A stretch of 8,048 nt of DNA, from NCBI GenBank assembly GCA_049964535.1, contig JBMFXG010000127.1, positions 1 to 8,048 of the forward strand, written 5' to 3'. The position numbers and the translations under genes were made by a program. The first letter of the stretch is position 1. Every line of letters starts with the position of its first letter. The notes beneath the pieces were generated by a model. That model saw nothing but the letters and a program-made list of their open reading frames with translations. It was not told the origin of the DNA and did not search any database. Below are positions 6,935-8,048 of the stretch, piece by piece. The DNA is from JAJYZP01 sp049964535. Its GTDB lineage: Bacteria > Actinomycetota > Acidimicrobiia > Acidimicrobiales > Acidimicrobiaceae.

Positions 6935-6950
6935 CTACGGCCGGACGGGT

Positions 6951-6964
6951 CGGGTATATACACG
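6951..6964. promoter_or_regulatory. Near-palindrome around GTATATAC
   Basis: CGGGTATATACACG contains a perfect 8-bp palindrome, GTATATAC (6954-6961). One mismatch separates it from two further matching pairs on each side. It is a possible protein-binding site upstream of the regulator gene. Confidence 0.3.
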
Positions 6965-7023
6965 GCGCTTTTTCGGTGAATCTGTTAGGTGCCCACTACT
7001 TTATGGCGCAAAATCTCGGGACT

Positions 7024-7045
7024 TATGTATGGTAGAGATTACATA
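7024..7045. promoter_or_regulatory. Candidate operator, TATGTA-N10-TACATA
   Basis: A perfect 6-bp inverted repeat has half-site centres 16 bases apart. It ends about eight bases before the proposed -10 element of the regulator gene. The position suits autoregulation by the helix-turn-helix protein encoded just downstream, though no binding motif is known for it. Confidence 0.35.
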
Positions 7046-7052
7046 TTCCCAC

Positions 7053-7058
7053 TAAGAT
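7053..7058 (+). promoter_or_regulatory. Possible -10 element of a leaderless regulator transcript
   Basis: TAAGAT ends six bases before GTG 7065, so transcription would begin on the start codon itself. That would explain the lack of a convincing Shine-Dalgarno there. Leaderless messages are common in Actinobacteria. No good -35 hexamer is seen at the matching distance. Confidence 0.3.
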
Positions 7059-7064
7059 CGGATC

Positions 7065-8048
7065 GTGTCTCAGCTTCGTAAGTACCGTAAGGAGCGGGGT
7101 CTGACCCAGGCCGAACTGGCCCGGAAGGTCGGCATGTCCCGAGGGGCGTACTTAGCTCTTGAGGCGGGGGAGTCTACGGCGAAGGTCTCGACTGCGTTAC
7201 TGCTCGCTCGTGTTTTAAACACAACGGTTGAGAGTCTCTTCGGCGATGAAGTAGGTCGAGACCAGCACCATCTCTTGCTGACCGCTCCGCTTCGTAGGGT
7301 TCTTATTGGTGAGGTCGGTGGGGAGCGCATCGTTCGTGAGGTCGGTGATCTGGCGCTCTCTGAGCGACTTCGTCCTGCAGATGGAGTTCTTGACTCGGCT
7401 GAGACGATCGTCGAACAGCGCTCCACTTCGGTCTTCGTGACGGGCTGTGATCCCTGTGTCTCTCTTGTCGTTGGCCACCTCGCGCAGAGCAGAGCGGGTG
7501 TGAACTTTCGTTGGATTGGCGGGGCTAACGCTCGTGCTCGCCGGGAGCTTGAGCATGGGATGACGCACTTCGCCGTTATCCATGGCGACTCTGAAGCGGC
7601 AGCTTCTACGAGCGCTCCGAACGGTGATGCACTTGGTCGGCTCCCGCTTGCGCAGTGGAGCTTGGTCTTGGCGATGGCTCCTCATCTCTCGAGAGGAGTC
7701 TCATCGTTAGAGGATCTCGTTGGTCGTGATCTGAGGTGGGCGCTGCGCGAGCCCGGGTCGGGCGTTCGTACATTCTTAGATGATTGGCTGTTGGGTCGTG
7801 GGCTCATCTTGGGAGATGTAGTTGGCTCGTCGCGACAGTACGAAGATCACTTCGATGTTGCCTCCGCCCTGAGCGATGGTCGGGCAGACGTTGGACTCAC
7901 GATGGGCTGGGTAGCGGCAGAGTACTCCTTGGCGATGGTCGAGGTTGGGGTCCAGCGAAGTGAGCTGTGGTACCGGAGAGATCGGGTCGGTAGTGGAGAT
8001 GTTGACGCAATCGGTACGACGCTTAACTCGAGTGGGTTTCGACGCGAG
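7065..8048 (+). CDS. XRE-type regulator fused to a molybdate-type PBP-like sensor domain, 3' end missing
   Basis: Predicted one-component transcription factor. Its 328 residues run open to the right edge. Residues 3-60 form a Cro/CI helix-turn-helix (LRKYRKERGLTQAELARKVG, then MSRGAYLALEAGES). After a linker, about 120-328 match the PBP_like domain (COG1910, periplasmic molybdate-binding type). Its landmarks are FVTGCDPCVSLVVGHL (124-139), GGANARARRELEHGMTHFAVIH (152-173), the ligand-loop motif REPGSGVRTFLDDWL (228-242), and DHFDVASALSDGRADVGL (261-278). The family is thought to sense a small oxyanion such as molybdate or tungstate; here the ligand is inference. The final residues (SSGFRRE) resemble the domain's end, so little should be missing. 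GTG 7065 is the only plausible start, because an in-frame TAA lies at 7053-7055 and the next methionine falls inside the DNA-binding domain. No ABC transporter or molybdenum cofactor gene is in view. C128 and C131 form an unusual CDPC in the sensor domain. Confidence 0.88.
   Translation, partial: MSQLRKYRKERGLTQAELARKVGMSRGAYLALEAGESTAKVSTALLLARVLNTTVESLFGDEVGRDQHHLLLTAPLRRVLIGEVGGERIVREVGDLALSERLRPADGVLDSAETIVEQRSTSVFVTGCDPCVSLVVGHLAQSRAGVNFRWIGGANARARRELEHGMTHFAVIHGDSEAAASTSAPNGDALGRLPLAQWSLVLAMAPHLSRGVSSLEDLVGRDLRWALREPGSGVRTFLDDWLLGRGLILGDVVGSSRQYEDHFDVASALSDGRADVGLTMGWVAAEYSLAMVEVGVQRSELWYRRDRVGSGDVDAIGTTLNSSGFRRE

Larger units (their letters stand above)
6935..7064. other. Intergenic region upstream of the regulator
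   Basis: This is a 130-base gap, visibly richer in A and T than the flanking genes from about 6955 on. It contains two operator-like symmetrical elements, at 6951-6964 and 7024-7045, and a T5 run at 6969-6973 that is not preceded by a real stem-loop. It therefore gives no clear terminator for the amidase. Short reading frames crossing it extend from the amidase in another frame and look spurious. Confidence 0.5.

Noticed and set aside
6951..6973. Intrinsic terminator after the amidase
   Set aside because: The T5 run at 6969-6973 is present, but the palindrome before it has no loop and is separated by unpaired bases, so it would not form a terminator hairpin.
6870..7055. Small plus-strand frame of 61 codons across the amidase end
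   Set aside because: It starts within the amidase in another frame, has no Shine-Dalgarno of note, and its product has no recognisable feature.
7215..7685. Minus-strand open frame of 156 codons inside the regulator
   Set aside because: The plus-strand frame is continuous for 328 codons with clear helix-turn-helix and ligand-domain motifs; the antisense frame has none.

Overview
The window looks like an ordinary chromosomal stretch from an actinobacterium of intermediate GC content (mid-50s percent by eye). Two things suggest this. The truncated gene at the left edge matches the NDMA-dependent, mycofactocin-linked alcohol dehydrogenases typical of Actinobacteria. The DnaE matches the mycobacterial DnaE1 type closely along its whole length, including a complete metal-binding PHP site. 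A member of the Acidimicrobiia (Ferrimicrobium-like) would fit the base composition, but that placement is inference.

Layout. Positions 1-921, minus strand: the first 307 codons of a zinc-dependent medium-chain alcohol dehydrogenase; its 3' end lies outside the window. Positions 922-1110: a divergent intergenic region with two small inverted repeats and no convincing promoter. Positions 1111-4692, plus: dnaE, the replicative DNA polymerase III alpha subunit, 1193 aa and intact. Positions 4770-5444, plus: an unrecognised 224-aa protein with faint acetyltransferase-like character, preceded by a possible promoter and a possible 17-codon leader reading frame. Positions 5445-5548: a perfect 15-bp tandem duplication followed by a strong UUCG-capped hairpin at the start of the next gene. 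Positions 5525-6934, plus: an amidase-signature hydrolase with its full Ser-Ser-Lys triad. Positions 6935-7064: a comparatively AT-rich intergenic region with two near-palindromes that could be operators. Positions 7065-8048, plus: an XRE-type helix-turn-helix regulator fused to a periplasmic-binding-protein-like (COG1910/PBP_like, molybdate-type) ligand domain, still open at the right edge.

The genes do not form an obvious pathway. dnaE, the 224-aa gene, the amidase and the regulator are all on the plus strand but are separated by gaps of about 80-130 bases, so they are more likely separate or loosely linked units than a tight operon. I see no RNA gene, CRISPR array, insertion sequence, prophage or toxin-antitoxin pair. 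I did not find a convincing new multi-gene system. The most interesting signals are small and regulatory: the hairpin and duplication at the amidase start, the coupled leader frame after dnaE, and the operator-like repeats in front of the fused regulator. One protein-level oddity is a degenerate clamp-binding motif in DnaE.
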